64,000 nucleotides of DNA from Mycolicibacterium litorale (GCF_010731695.1 NZ_AP022586.1:682001-746000), one strand, 5' to 3'; numbered from the stretch's first letter, positions 9,068-18,780 are shown. The notes: generated by a model not told the origin, from the letters alone. Numbers and translations are program-made.

Positions 9068-9556
9068 ATGGCCGCCATGCGCGTCTACCTGGGAGCCGAT
9101 CACGCGGGCTACGAGCTGAAGCAGGTCATCATCGACCATCTCCGCGACACCGGTCACGAACCGGTGGACTGCGGCGCGTTCGGCTACGACGCCGACGACG
9201 ACTACCCGGCGTTCTGCATCGCGGCCGCCGAGAAGACGGTGGCCGACCCGGGCAGCCTCGGCATCGTGCTGGGCGGTTCCGGCAACGGTGAGCAGATCGC
9301 GGCCAACAAGGTGCCCGGCGCCCGCTGCGCGCTGGCCTGGAGCGTCGAGACGGCCAAGCTGGCGCGTGAGCACAACAACGCCCAGCTCATCGGCATCGGC
9401 GGCCGCATGCACTCCGAGGCCGACGCGCTCGCGATCGTCGACGCGTTCCTGTCCACCCCGTGGTCGGAAGCGCAACGCCACCAACGCCGTATCGACATCC
9501 TCGCCGAGTACGAGCGCACCCACGATGCGCCTGCGGTGCCCGGAGCGCCGGCGTAG
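9068..9556 (+). CDS. rpiB: Ribose-5-phosphate isomerase B
   Basis: A 162-residue LacAB/RpiB enzyme that interconverts ribose 5-phosphate and ribulose 5-phosphate in the pentose phosphate pathway. The sequence starts with RVYLGADHAGYELK and has GGSGNGEQ with Ser71 and Glu75. In M. tuberculosis RpiB, Glu75 acts as the base and the usual cysteine is a serine, and the same is seen here. The ATG at 9068 gives this numbering; ATG 9077, preceded by CACAAT and a 7-nt gap, is a leaderless alternative. The gap to nei is 3 bp, so they form one operon, as in M. tuberculosis. Confidence 0.97.
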   Translation: MAAMRVYLGADHAGYELKQVIIDHLRDTGHEPVDCGAFGYDADDDYPAFCIAAAEKTVADPGSLGIVLGGSGNGEQIAANKVPGARCALAWSVETAKLAREHNNAQLIGIGGRMHSEADALAIVDAFLSTPWSEAQRHQRRIDILAEYERTHDAPAVPGAPA

Positions 9557-9559
9557 CGG

Positions 9560-10366
9560 ATGCCCGAGGGCCACACCCTGCACCGGCTCGCCCGGCTGCA
9601 CCAGAAGCGGTACAAGGGCGCGCGGGTACGGGTGAGCAGTCCGCAGGGCCGCTTCGCCGACGGCGCCGCGATGGTCGACGGCCGCACCTTCACCGGTGCC
9701 AGCGCGTGGGGTAAGCACCTCTTCCACCACTACCGCGGTGGCCGCATCATCCACGTGCACCTCGGGCTGTACGGACGGTTCGACGAGTTCGTGTTGCCGG
9801 CCGACGAGCCGCCGCCCGATCCGGTCGGACAGGTGCGGATGCGCATCGTCGGATCGGAGTACGGCACCGACCTGCGCGGCCCCACCGCCTGCGAGGTCGT
9901 CGACGAGGCGCAGGTGTCGGAGATCCTGGCCCGCCTCGGACCAGACCCGCTGCGGCGCGATGCGGATCCCGCGCCGGCGTGGACCAGGCTGAACCGCTCG
10001 CGCAGGCCCGTCGGTGCGCTGCTGATGGACCAGGCGGTCATCGCCGGGGTCGGCAACGTCTACCGCAACGAACTGCTCTACCGCCACCGCATCGACCCCT
10101 ACCGGTTGGGCACCAACATCGAACCCGGCGAATTCGACGCGATGTGGACCGACCTGATCGACCTGATGAAAGTCGGTGTGCGGCGCGGTCAGATCATCAC
10201 CGTGCGGCCCGAGGACGACCACGGCGCCCCCTCGTACCGCACCGGCCGGCCCCGCACCTACGTCTACCGCCGTCCCGGCGAGCCGTGCCGGATCTGCGGC
10301 ACCCCGATCAGCACCGCCGTGCTGGAGGGCCGCAACCTGTTCTGGTGCCCGACCTGCCAGCGCTGA
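9560..10366 (+). CDS. nei: DNA glycosylase/AP lyase of the Fpg/Nei family (Nei1 type)
   Basis: A 268-residue base-excision repair enzyme. After removal of Met1, the N-terminal Pro-Glu (MPEGHT) provides the catalytic imino group and acid. The helix-two-turn-helix region is in LLMDQAVIAGVGNVYRNELLYRH. The C-terminal zinc finger has CRICG ... WCPTCQR. It should excise oxidised pyrimidines and cleave the abasic site. Gene order (rpiB-nei) and motif match correspond to M. tuberculosis Rv2464c (Nei1). It starts 3 bp after rpiB. Confidence 0.95.
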   Translation: MPEGHTLHRLARLHQKRYKGARVRVSSPQGRFADGAAMVDGRTFTGASAWGKHLFHHYRGGRIIHVHLGLYGRFDEFVLPADEPPPDPVGQVRMRIVGSEYGTDLRGPTACEVVDEAQVSEILARLGPDPLRRDADPAPAWTRLNRSRRPVGALLMDQAVIAGVGNVYRNELLYRHRIDPYRLGTNIEPGEFDAMWTDLIDLMKVGVRRGQIITVRPEDDHGAPSYRTGRPRTYVYRRPGEPCRICGTPISTAVLEGRNLFWCPTCQR

Positions 10367-10408
10367 GGTAACGCGGCGCCGCTCGCCGTTTGCGGCGACA
10401 ATCTCCCG

Positions 10409-12088
10409 GTGGAACTGATCCTCGTCGTCGTCGGCGCCATCGTGGTCACGGCCATCGCTCACCGCCGCGGTCTGGAACCCGCCCTCGTCCTAGTAGTCGT
10501 CGGGTTCGTGGTGTCGTTCGCCCCCGACTTCAACGGCGTCGAACTCGATTCCGAGGTGCTGCTGTCGGTGGTGCTGCCCCCGCTGCTGTATTCGGCGGCG
10601 CTGAACTTCTCGTTCCCAACGTTCCTGCGCAACATCAAACCGATCCTGGGCCTGGGTGTCGGGCTGGTGGTGATCACGACGTTCGCGGTCGCCGGCCTGG
10701 CGTCCTGGCTGGTGCCGTCGCTGACGTTCGGTGTCGCTCTGATCCTCGGTGCGGTGGTGGCGCCGCCGGACGCGGTGACCGCGGTCGCGGTGGGCCGCCG
10801 GCTGGGCCTGCCGAAGAAGGTGATGGCGATCCTGACCGGCGAGAGCCTGGTCAACGACGCGGCGGCACTGTCGCTGTTCTCGATCGCGGTGGCCCAGGTG
10901 GCGGGCAGCCGGGCGTTCATCGAGAACCCGGTGCTGCTGTTCAGCTACAGCGCACTGCTCGGTCCGCTCGTCGGGGCCGCGCTGGGCTTCGTCACGCTGT
11001 GGATCCGGCGCCGGCTGGCCAACCCCGGCCTGGAGACGATCCAGGGTCTGGTGGTGCCGTTCGCGGCGTTCATCTCCGCCGAGCACCTGCACGCCTCGGG
11101 GGTGCTGGCCGTCGTGGTCGCGGGATTCGTGGTCGGCCACGGTTCGCTCGACGCGGGTTATCAGACCCGGCTGCAGGAGCGTTACGTGTGGAACTCGGTC
11201 GACGTGATGCTCGAGGCATTCGTGTTCGCCTACATCGGATTACAGCTGCGGTTCGTGATCGAAGACCTCAACACCGCGCACGAGTCGCTGGCCGAGGTGG
11301 CGGTTGCGTCCGGCGTGGTGCTGCTCGTCGTCCTACTGATCCGGCCGGTCTGCGTGTTCCTGATGTTCGGCCGCGGGGTGCTCTCGCGCAAGGTCGAGTC
11401 CAGGCTCAGCGTGCCGATACCCGAGGGCGGTCGCGGGGCGCTGGGAGTACGCCGACGAGGCCGGCCCGGCCGGCTGTCCGCACTGGGCGACCGGCGCTCG
11501 CTGACGTGGCAGGAGAACGTCGTCGTCTCGTGGACCGGGATGCGGGGCGTGGTGACGCTGGCCGCCGCGTCGGGCCTGCCGTTGATGACGGTCGATGGTG
11601 AGCCGTTCCCCGAGCGCGCCACCATCCAGGCGATCGCGTTCGTGGTCAGCGTCAGCACGCTGCTGTTGCAGGGGTGGACGCTGCCACTGCTGATCCGTTG
11701 GCTGCAACCGTCATTCGCCGAAGACCGGCATTCCGACGAGAAAGAGACGCGCAAGGCCGAACAGGTGGTGCACACCGCGGCCGACGAAGTGCTGAACCGG
11801 TTCGCCGACGCGCCGCCGCCCGGACTGGACGACGCGACGCTGGCCAACATCCGGCAGACGATCGCCCGGCACTCCCAAGACGCCGACGAGATGCCCGATC
11901 CGGAATCCCACACGCCCCGCGCGGAGGTGTTCTCCAAGCTCTACCGCGACGTGCTGTGCGCGCAGCGCAATGCATTGATCGCCGAACGCGACGCCGGCCG
12001 CATCGAAGACGAGGCGGTGCGCGCCATGCTGGAGCGGCTCGACCTGCAGGAGGCGGGGGTGTCGGCCCGGCTCGAGAGCCGGATCTGA
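10409..12088 (+). CDS. CPA1-type Na+/H+ antiporter
   Basis: A 559-residue membrane protein with about 12 hydrophobic segments. Conserved CPA1 sequences include VVAPPDAVTAVAVGRRLGLP and LTGESLVNDAAAL, carrying the ion-binding Asp, and WTGMRGVVTLAAA. A hydrophilic C-terminal tail of about 130 residues follows. It should exchange external protons for sodium and serve pH and salt homeostasis. It resembles YjcE-type proteins of mycobacteria. GTG 10409 lies 6 nt after GACAAT, a plausible leaderless -10 box, and no Shine-Dalgarno sequence is visible. Confidence 0.9.
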   Translation: MELILVVVGAIVVTAIAHRRGLEPALVLVVVGFVVSFAPDFNGVELDSEVLLSVVLPPLLYSAALNFSFPTFLRNIKPILGLGVGLVVITTFAVAGLASWLVPSLTFGVALILGAVVAPPDAVTAVAVGRRLGLPKKVMAILTGESLVNDAAALSLFSIAVAQVAGSRAFIENPVLLFSYSALLGPLVGAALGFVTLWIRRRLANPGLETIQGLVVPFAAFISAEHLHASGVLAVVVAGFVVGHGSLDAGYQTRLQERYVWNSVDVMLEAFVFAYIGLQLRFVIEDLNTAHESLAEVAVASGVVLLVVLLIRPVCVFLMFGRGVLSRKVESRLSVPIPEGGRGALGVRRRGRPGRLSALGDRRSLTWQENVVVSWTGMRGVVTLAAASGLPLMTVDGEPFPERATIQAIAFVVSVSTLLLQGWTLPLLIRWLQPSFAEDRHSDEKETRKAEQVVHTAADEVLNRFADAPPPGLDDATLANIRQTIARHSQDADEMPDPESHTPRAEVFSKLYRDVLCAQRNALIAERDAGRIEDEAVRAMLERLDLQEAGVSARLESRI

Positions 12089-12097
12089 GCGCGGCGG

Positions 12098-12877
12098 CTA
12101 GAACCCGCCGAAGTCGCCACCGCCGAAGTCGCCGCCGCCGAAATCGCCCCAGCCGCCGCCGCCGTCCCAGCCAGCGTCGCCGCCGCCACCGTCGTCGAAT
12201 CCGGGGTCCTGGCCCTGATCGAAGCCCTGGTCATAGCCCTGGGCGAAACCCTGCTCGTAGCCGCTGCCGTGCATCCCGGAGAACAACGCGTCGAACAGCA
12301 GCACCGAGCCGAGGCCCCACGCGCCGGCGACCAGCGCCGGCTTCCACCACGGTTCGGAGTACCACCCGGCCGGCACCGGACGGCCCGCGACCCGGCCGCC
12401 CGGGTAGTAGTTCGGGGTGCGCTGCGACGGAACCGGGGACGCCTCGATCTCCCTGCCGTCGAACTGCACCCGGCGGTCCTCGGTGACCGCGCCCGCGGAG
12501 CGCTGCCCGGCGAGCGTCTCGAGTTCGGGACCGGGATCCATGCCCATGGCCGTGCGCGCCGCGCGGACGTAGTAGAGGCCTTCGATCGCACTCTCCTTGG
12601 CCAGTTCGGCCTGCCGGGCCGACGTGGCCTGGTCGATCTGTGATGAGGCGGCGGTGTAGCGCTCCGAGGCGTCGGCCAACGCCTGCTTCGACGCCTCGTC
12701 GGTGCCGCTGAGATTGAGCACCTGTCCGCCGAGCCGCTCGATCACCCGGCGGGCGTCGGCCTTCGCGTCGGCCAGCGACTGGGCGGTGCGCCGGCCCGAC
12801 GCCTTCGATGAGCTGTAGACCGCCAGCGCGAGCGCGGCGACGACCACGATGATCAGGACGAGCAGGACGCCGTTCAT
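12098..12877 (-). CDS. One-TM protein with a Gly/Asp-rich tail
   Basis: A 259-residue protein. An N-terminal membrane anchor (MNGVLLVLIIVVVAALALAV) is followed by an Ala/Glu-rich helical stretch to about residue 90 that could form a coiled coil. Next come a region around GLYYVRAARTAMGMDPGPEL, a second hydrophobic patch (PALVAGAWGLGSVLLFDALF), and a C-tail of GFxQG repeats and three DFGG(G) repeats. I recall related mycobacterial proteins being labelled DUF1542, but I cannot confirm the domain. Function unknown. The ATG at 12877 was chosen because it begins the TM anchor. It converges with the antiporter, 9 bp apart. Confidence 0.75.
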   Translation of the reverse strand: MNGVLLVLIIVVVAALALAVYSSSKASGRRTAQSLADAKADARRVIERLGGQVLNLSGTDEASKQALADASERYTAASSQIDQATSARQAELAKESAIEGLYYVRAARTAMGMDPGPELETLAGQRSAGAVTEDRRVQFDGREIEASPVPSQRTPNYYPGGRVAGRPVPAGWYSEPWWKPALVAGAWGLGSVLLFDALFSGMHGSGYEQGFAQGYDQGFDQGQDPGFDDGGGGDAGWDGGGGWGDFGGGDFGGGDFGGF

Positions 12878-13026
12878 GTGTCCAGCGTACCGACGCGCGG
12901 TCCACGTTCGCGGTGCGCGAAAACCGCGCACGCCCGCACCGGTCACAGCAGCTTAATGCGCGTGCAATTGCCGGGCCACAAACCTCGTCCTAACTGGTAG
13001 CACCACCGCAGCCCAGGAGGACCCCC

Positions 13027-15183
13027 GTGAAGGAACTCACCATCGTGCGCGGCGCCTGCCCGCACGACTGCCCGGACACGTGCGCGATGCTCTACCACGT
13101 CGAGGACGGCAAACTCGTTGACGTCCAGGGTGATCCGAACCATCCGATGACCAAGGGCAACCTCTGCGTCAAGGTCAAGAACTTCCACGAACACCATTAC
13201 CAGTCCGACCGGCTGCTCTACCCGATGCGCCGGGTGGGACCGAAGGGCTCCGGTGCCTTCGAGAGGATCTCCTGGGACGACGCGCTCGCGGAGATCAAGC
13301 AGCGCTGGACGGCGATCATCGAGGAGTACGGCAGTCAGGCGATCATGCCGCACGCCTATCTCGGTCACCAGGGCGTGCTCAACGGATTGACCGCGGGTGA
13401 CGCGTTCTTCAACCGGCTGGGGTCGACGGTGGCGGAGAAGACGTACTGCGAATCGGGTTCCTCGACCGCATGGCACATGACCGTCGGCGGATCCGGTGGC
13501 CTCGACGTCGAATCGATGGCCCACTCGAAGTACATCATCGTGTGGGGCATGAACATGACCAGCACGAACCTGCACGGCTGGCCGTTCCTGCTCGAGGCGC
13601 GCAAGAAGAACGGCGCGAAGATCGTCGTGATCGATCCGGTGCGCAACCGCACTGCGCGGCAAGCGGATTGGCACATCCGCGTCCGCCCGGGCACCGACGG
13701 CGCCCTCGCGATGGGGATGATCCACGAGACCATCGCCCAGGGGCTCACCGACACCGATTACGTCGAGAAGTACACGGTGGGCTTCGAGGAACTGGCCGCC
13801 CGCGCCGCGCAGTACCCACCCGAACGAGTCGAGGAGATCACCGGTGTGCCCGCCGACGACGTTCGCACGCTGGCGCGCGAATATGCGACCAGCCAGCCCG
13901 CGGCGATCCGCCAGGGTGTGGCTCTGGAGCGCAGCCGCGGTGGGGGACAGGCGATCCGGGCCATCACGTGCCTGCCCGCACTGGTCGGCGCGTGGCGACA
14001 CGTCGGCGGCGGCACGATGGAGATGCCGATCTGGGAGTTCCCGACCAGCTTCGACAAGATCTGTATGCCGGAGTGGATCCCGGAGGGCACGCGTGTGGTC
14101 AACGAGCTCGACCTCGGGATGGCGCTCACCGGTGAACTCGAGCTCGACCCGCCGATCAAATCGTTGTTCGTCTACAACTCGAATCCGGTGTCCCAGGGCC
14201 CCGCGCAGGAGAAGACGATGCGCGGGTTGATGCGCGACGACCTGTTCACGGTCGTCAGCGAACATTTCATCACCGACACCGCCAAGTACGCCGATCTGGT
14301 GCTGCCGGCCACCATGCAGGCCGAACAACTCGACATCATGGTGACCTGGGGACACCTGTACATATCGCTCAACCAGCCGGCGATCGCACCGCCCGGTGAA
14401 GCCATCCCCAACGTCGAACTGTTCCGGCGGTTGGCCAAGACGATGGAGTTCGACGAGGAGTCGATGGCCTACTGGAACCGCACCGACCGCGAGATGCTCA
14501 TCGACTTCCACGACTGGGACGCGCCTGCGCTGCAGGGCATCACGTACGAGAAGCTCGAAGAGGTCGGCTGGATGCGGTTGAACGTCGGCACGCCGGACAC
14601 CAGGGCGCCGCATGCCGAGGGCAACTTCCCGACCCCGTCGGGGAAGTGCGAGTTCAAGTCCAGCCTCGCCGAGGGCGGCAACTTCGTGGTCCCGGTGTGG
14701 CGGTCGATGTACGAGGGGATGCAGCCCGGCGGATATGTGGACCCGGTGCCCGACTATGTCCCGCCGTTTGAATCTGCGCAGTCCAATCCACAACTGGCGC
14801 AACGCTATCCGTTGAGCATCATCTCGCCGAAGCCGCATGCGTTCCTCAACAGCCAGTACGGGAACGCGCCGGACAAGCAGCGCGTCCAGGGCGGGCAGCG
14901 GGTGTTCATCCATCCCGACGACGCCGGCGCGCGCGGTATCGCCGAGGGGGAGATGGTGCGGGTGTTCAACGACCGTGGGTCATTCGTCGGCCCCGCCGCC
15001 GACGAGCCGGACCTGATGCCGGGACTGGTGATGGCCAATGTCGGACACTGGCAGGGCGGCGGATCGGGGACGACGGTCAACGCGATCACCGCCGACCGGC
15101 ACTGCGGGCTGGGCAACGCCGGCGTGTACGGCGACAACCTCGTCGAGGTGCAGAAGGTGGTGGGGGAGGCGGTCGCCAGCTGA
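13027..15183 (+). CDS. Molybdopterin (bis-MGD) oxidoreductase with N-terminal Fe-S site
   Basis: A 718-residue DMSO-reductase-family protein. The N-terminus has a 4Fe-4S cysteine pattern, CPHDCPDTC ... GNLCVK. The Mo-bis-PGD domains follow with IVWGMNMTSTN, VVIDPVRNRTA, FVYNSNPV and a C-terminal dinucleotide-binding domain (VMANVGHWQGGGSGTTVNAITADR). TYCESGSS near residue 140 is where the Mo ligand is expected; I cannot decide between Cys and Ser. No twin-arginine signal is seen, so it is probably cytosolic. The substrate is unknown. The GTG has an AGGAGG sequence upstream. fdhD, which sulfurates such cofactors in formate dehydrogenases, is in this window but 43 kb away. Confidence 0.88.
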   Translation: MKELTIVRGACPHDCPDTCAMLYHVEDGKLVDVQGDPNHPMTKGNLCVKVKNFHEHHYQSDRLLYPMRRVGPKGSGAFERISWDDALAEIKQRWTAIIEEYGSQAIMPHAYLGHQGVLNGLTAGDAFFNRLGSTVAEKTYCESGSSTAWHMTVGGSGGLDVESMAHSKYIIVWGMNMTSTNLHGWPFLLEARKKNGAKIVVIDPVRNRTARQADWHIRVRPGTDGALAMGMIHETIAQGLTDTDYVEKYTVGFEELAARAAQYPPERVEEITGVPADDVRTLAREYATSQPAAIRQGVALERSRGGGQAIRAITCLPALVGAWRHVGGGTMEMPIWEFPTSFDKICMPEWIPEGTRVVNELDLGMALTGELELDPPIKSLFVYNSNPVSQGPAQEKTMRGLMRDDLFTVVSEHFITDTAKYADLVLPATMQAEQLDIMVTWGHLYISLNQPAIAPPGEAIPNVELFRRLAKTMEFDEESMAYWNRTDREMLIDFHDWDAPALQGITYEKLEEVGWMRLNVGTPDTRAPHAEGNFPTPSGKCEFKSSLAEGGNFVVPVWRSMYEGMQPGGYVDPVPDYVPPFESAQSNPQLAQRYPLSIISPKPHAFLNSQYGNAPDKQRVQGGQRVFIHPDDAGARGIAEGEMVRVFNDRGSFVGPAADEPDLMPGLVMANVGHWQGGGSGTTVNAITADRHCGLGNAGVYGDNLVEVQKVVGEAVAS

Positions 15184-15185
15184 GC

Positions 15186-15227
15186 ATGGCGGCGGCCCGC
15201 CCCTCAGGAGGGACGGGCCGCCGCCAT
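15186..15227. terminator. Strong hairpin between the convergent Mo-enzyme and PGRS-like genes
   Basis: Perfect 14-bp arms, ATGGCGGCGGCCCG (15186-15199) and its complement (15214-15227), lie just after the Mo-enzyme stop and before the stop of the convergent gene. No T-run follows, so it is probably a GC-only bidirectional terminator. Confidence 0.6.
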
Positions 15228-15243
15228 TGACTGCTCGTCGGTG

Positions 15244-18200
15244 CTATCCGCCGGTGCCGGTCCCTGCACCGTCTGTGCTGCCGCCGGTCGTGCCACTACC
15301 GGTCTCTCCGCCGTCGGTGTTATCGGATTCGTCGTCAGCTCCACCGGCAGTGCTTCCGCCGGTCCTGTTGCCGCCGCTGGTGATGCGGTCGACGACCCTG
15401 TCGATGCTCTTCGAGATCGGGTTGTCCCGGATGGCGCTGGAGATGTCGCTGAGACTCCGCTTACCGCTCGGCTTCGTCGTGGTCGTGACCTCGTCGCCGG
15501 TGTCGCCGCCGCCCACCCGCGCGGGGGCGAGGTCTGCGGCGGTCTCAGGCGCGGCAGGGAGACCCACGCCCGAGGGCAGCAAGCCTGTCGGGATCGAGAA
15601 CGTGGGCCCGTCGAAGCCGGGGACGCTTCCGGGGCCGCCGGGACCGCCGGTCGCGGAGATGGGCGAGATCGCGCCGCCGCCGGGACCACCCGGGCCTGGG
15701 ATGGGGCCGGGGCCGCCGTCGCCGCCCGCGCCACCGACTGCGGCCAGGAGTGCTTCCGCCCAGCCGCCGAAGCCGCCGGCGCCACCGATCAGGCCGCCGC
15801 CTCCGCCGTTGCCGCCGTCGCCGCCGAAGCCCAGGCCGAGGGCGAGAGCGTTCCCGCCGAAGCCGCCGAGGCCGCCGATCAGGCCGCCATCGCCCGCATC
15901 TCCGCCCTGGCCGCCCACCGAGAGGATGGAGTTCGGGAGGAACGGGAAGGTCGATCCCAGCGAGCCGGCGTTGCCGCCGCCTCCGCCGAGGCCGCCGATG
16001 AGGCTGCCGGGCCCGCCCTGACCGCCCTGACCGCCGGTCTCGATCGTGAAGTTCGCCGGGTCGATGCCAAGGAACCCGAGGTCCAGGCCGCCGAACAGAC
16101 CACCCGGGTCGGTGCCGCCACCCGTGCCACCGCCCAGAAGACCGCCGAGGCTGAAGACGCCCGTGCCGCCCTGGCCGCCCGCACCGCCGATCAGGCCGCT
16201 ACCGCCGTTGCCGCCGACGGCGTCGTTGTCGGTATTGATCAGTCCTGCGAGTCCGCCGAGGTCGCTCGGGTCGAGATCACCGATGTCGGCGAGGTCGATG
16301 AGGTCGAACGGATTCGAGTAGTACCTGGTGCCACCGGTGCCACCGCCGCCGCCGAAGATGGTTCCGTTGCCGCCGTCGCCACCGTCCCCCGCGTTGGCAT
16401 GGCCGACGGGGAGGGCAGGAAGGGGAACCAGGGGAACTACCTGGCCGATGATCGGAAGCGAGACCGGCCCGAGGGTGAACTGCGCAGTGCCGTTGCCGCC
16501 GGTCGCGTCGCCCCCGTCGCCGCCGCGGCCGCCGAACAGCGTGTTGTTGACGCCGGGCAGGTTGCCCCCGCCGGTTCCACCGTCACCGGCGTTGCCGGTC
16601 AGACTGCCGGTCGCGTCGCCGCCACGGCCACCGCCGCCGCCGAGCAGACCGCCGCCGCCCGTTCCGCCCAGGCCGCCGTTACCTGTACCGACGGGAACGT
16701 CCGTCGCCTTGATCGGGACATTGATGGTGAGGGGGCCAATCGACAGCGGGAAGGTCGTGTCGACGTCTGCAGTGCCATTCGCAGTCCCGGTGCCCCCGGC
16801 GCCGCCCGTGCCGCCAAGGAGGGCTCCCGAGCCGGCATTCCCGCCGTTTCCGCCAGTGCCGATGAGACTGCCGATGCCTTCACCACCCGCACCGCCACCG
16901 CCACCGAACAACGCGCCGCCGCCACCGGTTCCGCCTGCCCCGCCGATACCTCGGCCGGCAGCACCGGTCGCCGCAAGCGGAATTGAGTTGGGAAGGTTAA
17001 TCGGTAGCAGGTCTCCGATAATCGACGGAATCTCGAAATTCACCGTCGTCGGTCCTTCGGCGAGATTGGTGCCGGTGCCACCCGTGCCGCCGGTGCCGCC
17101 GAAGCCGAGCAGCGTCGCGAATCCGCCCTTACCGCCGGCGCCGCCGGTAGCAAGATTCGTAAATGAGTTCGCGGTTGCGTCGCCGCCGACGCCGCCGCCG
17201 CCGCCATTTCCGACGAGCCCGCTGGTGCCGCCGTCGCCTCCTACACCACCTTCGGCAGGACCGCCCACTAGGGCTGTTCCGAGGTCAGTGGGCCCGGCGG
17301 CGAGAGACGTTGTTCTCGGGTTCGTGCCTCCGAGAGCAAGAAGAGCGAGGCCGTCCTGAATTCCGCATGACGAGAACTTGCTGCACCCCGGCGTCCCCAC
17401 TAGAGAGCCTACGAGTTTTCCGTCTTTCGACCCGCCTGCGTAATAGACGGTCTTGGTTTGTGTACCGGCCGTTGTCAGGGTCGTTGTCTGCTCGGACCCG
17501 GTGTTGATACCCGCGCCCCCCGCACCTCCGCTGCCGCCACTGCCAAAGAGGGTTCCGGCCGCGCCGCCTGCGCCGCCGCCGCCGCCCTTGCCCATGCTGA
17601 AGGACGAAACCGTCTCTCCGACACCGCCTGCGCCGCCTTCACCGCCCGCGCCGACCAGGCCGCTGGCGCCGCCGGCACCGCCTGCGCCACCGGTCGCGGA
17701 ACCGGCGGCGACGCCTACTGTGCTGACAGTGGTAGTGCCCACCTTTTGGGTTACGGTCTTGATTCCCGGGATGCTGGTATCGGTGTCGGTCGTGCTGAAC
17801 GGCACTGGGGTGCCGGGGACCGTAACGTCAACACCGCTGCCGATCGATTCGGCATCGCCACCCAGTCCTCCAGCGCCGCCGCCGCCGAATAAGCCGCCCT
17901 GGCCGCCAGCCCCGCCGGCGCCGCCCACTGCGGCGTTGGTCTTCGTCGTGACATCACCGCCGTTGCCGCCGGCCCCGCCCCAGCCTGCGAACAAGCCACC
18001 GTTCCCACCCGCGCCGCCGGTATTGCCGGTGACGGTGGTGGCGTTAGCCACACCAACGACGTTGTCGGTCTTCGCAAGGGCATCGCCGCCACGGCCACCA
18101 TTGCCGAAGAGCCCGGCGTCGCCACCCGTACCGCCGTTCGCGCCTGCGCCGCCGTTTCCGAACAGCAGACCACCGTTACCGCCGTTGCAGGCAGTGCCGG

Positions 18201-18588
18201 TGCAGTCGGCGGCGGCGTCGACACCGTTTCCGATGAGCATGCCGCCGGGTCCGACCAGATTGAGCGGATCCAGGGCGTCGAAGCTCCCGAACGAGCCGGC
18301 CGCTGCACCGACCCCGGCACCGAACAGCGAGCCGTTCCCACCTCCGGTGAACTCGGCCACGGCCTCACCCGCCAGGCACTCGAAATCGTCCGACGCGCAG
18401 GGTGCGGCCGCAGCGGTACCCGTGTTGGCTCCCGTCGTCAGGCCGACAGTGAACGCCCCGGCGGCCAGCGCCGCACTGAACAGGGCGCCGGTCGTCAACC
18501 GCTTCGCCACGTTGCCGGTGGGTGTCGCGTGCTTCGGTTTGACGGCCCGGAGTGCCGCCGGGATGTCCGTGTGGGTGTGGTCTGTCAT
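15244..18588 (-). CDS. Secreted PGRS-like glycine-rich repeat protein without a PE domain
   Basis: A 1115-residue protein. After MTDHTHTDIP, a signal-peptide-like segment (LTTGALFSAALAAGAFTVGL ... AAAAP, about residues 30-65) leads into hundreds of GGxGG units (GGNGG, GGAGG, LFGGGG) of the PGRS type. These are thought to stack as polyglycine-II layers. The last 110 residues leave the repeats (charged DNPISKSIDRVVDRI, then an acidic Gly/Thr tail). No PE domain precedes the repeats, unlike PE_PGRS proteins. It is probably exported or surface-bound; function unknown. The ATG at 18588 has GAGGGGG just upstream. Confidence 0.8.
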   Translation of the reverse strand: MTDHTHTDIPAALRAVKPKHATPTGNVAKRLTTGALFSAALAAGAFTVGLTTGANTGTAAAAPCASDDFECLAGEAVAEFTGGGNGSLFGAGVGAAAGSFGSFDALDPLNLVGPGGMLIGNGVDAAADCTGTACNGGNGGLLFGNGGAGANGGTGGDAGLFGNGGRGGDALAKTDNVVGVANATTVTGNTGGAGGNGGLFAGWGGAGGNGGDVTTKTNAAVGGAGGAGGQGGLFGGGGAGGLGGDAESIGSGVDVTVPGTPVPFSTTDTDTSIPGIKTVTQKVGTTTVSTVGVAAGSATGGAGGAGGASGLVGAGGEGGAGGVGETVSSFSMGKGGGGGAGGAAGTLFGSGGSGGAGGAGINTGSEQTTTLTTAGTQTKTVYYAGGSKDGKLVGSLVGTPGCSKFSSCGIQDGLALLALGGTNPRTTSLAAGPTDLGTALVGGPAEGGVGGDGGTSGLVGNGGGGGVGGDATANSFTNLATGGAGGKGGFATLLGFGGTGGTGGTGTNLAEGPTTVNFEIPSIIGDLLPINLPNSIPLAATGAAGRGIGGAGGTGGGGALFGGGGGAGGEGIGSLIGTGGNGGNAGSGALLGGTGGAGGTGTANGTADVDTTFPLSIGPLTINVPIKATDVPVGTGNGGLGGTGGGGLLGGGGGRGGDATGSLTGNAGDGGTGGGNLPGVNNTLFGGRGGDGGDATGGNGTAQFTLGPVSLPIIGQVVPLVPLPALPVGHANAGDGGDGGNGTIFGGGGGTGGTRYYSNPFDLIDLADIGDLDPSDLGGLAGLINTDNDAVGGNGGSGLIGGAGGQGGTGVFSLGGLLGGGTGGGTDPGGLFGGLDLGFLGIDPANFTIETGGQGGQGGPGSLIGGLGGGGGNAGSLGSTFPFLPNSILSVGGQGGDAGDGGLIGGLGGFGGNALALGLGFGGDGGNGGGGGLIGGAGGFGGWAEALLAAVGGAGGDGGPGPIPGPGGPGGGAISPISATGGPGGPGSVPGFDGPTFSIPTGLLPSGVGLPAAPETAADLAPARVGGGDTGDEVTTTTKPSGKRSLSDISSAIRDNPISKSIDRVVDRITSGGNRTGGSTAGGADDESDNTDGGETGSGTTGGSTDGAGTGTGG

Positions 18589-18780
18589 GGTGGCCCCCTC
18601 GCCCCTCGCTGGTTCGAACGTCGACGAGGCGTGGTCAGACCAGCTCCGTTGGCGCGAATTTAGCAAACTTAAGGGAAGCTGAGAAGGGGGTGTGAATTTA
18701 TTAGTTGAGGGTGGAAATATCTGATCACGCATCCGGCTGAAATAAGTCCCGCACCTGCTAGCGCGGCTACGATGCCGCCC
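18589..18780. other. AT-richer divergent intergenic region
   Basis: These 192 bp separate the PGRS-like gene from the rightward small membrane gene and are clearly more AT-rich than their surroundings. On the minus strand TAAATT (complement of 18657-18662) could be a -10 box for the PGRS-like gene. On the plus strand TACGAT (18768-18773) is 7 nt before ATG 18781. Confidence 0.4.

Noticed and set aside
9077..9556. Leaderless start of rpiB at ATG 9077
   Set aside because: Possible because CACAAT ends 7 nt upstream, but ATG 9068 gives Ser71/Glu75 numbering identical to M. tuberculosis RpiB, so it was kept only as an alternative.
13027..15183. Formate dehydrogenase served by fdhD
   Set aside because: No clear formate-dehydrogenase motif or partner subunits are visible, and fdhD is 41 kb away. 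The general Mo-oxidoreductase call is safer.
15244..18588. PE_PGRS protein or CRISPR-like repeat array
   Set aside because: No PE domain precedes the glycine-rich region. The repeats are short, irregular GGN units in a continuous reading frame, not spaced direct repeats.
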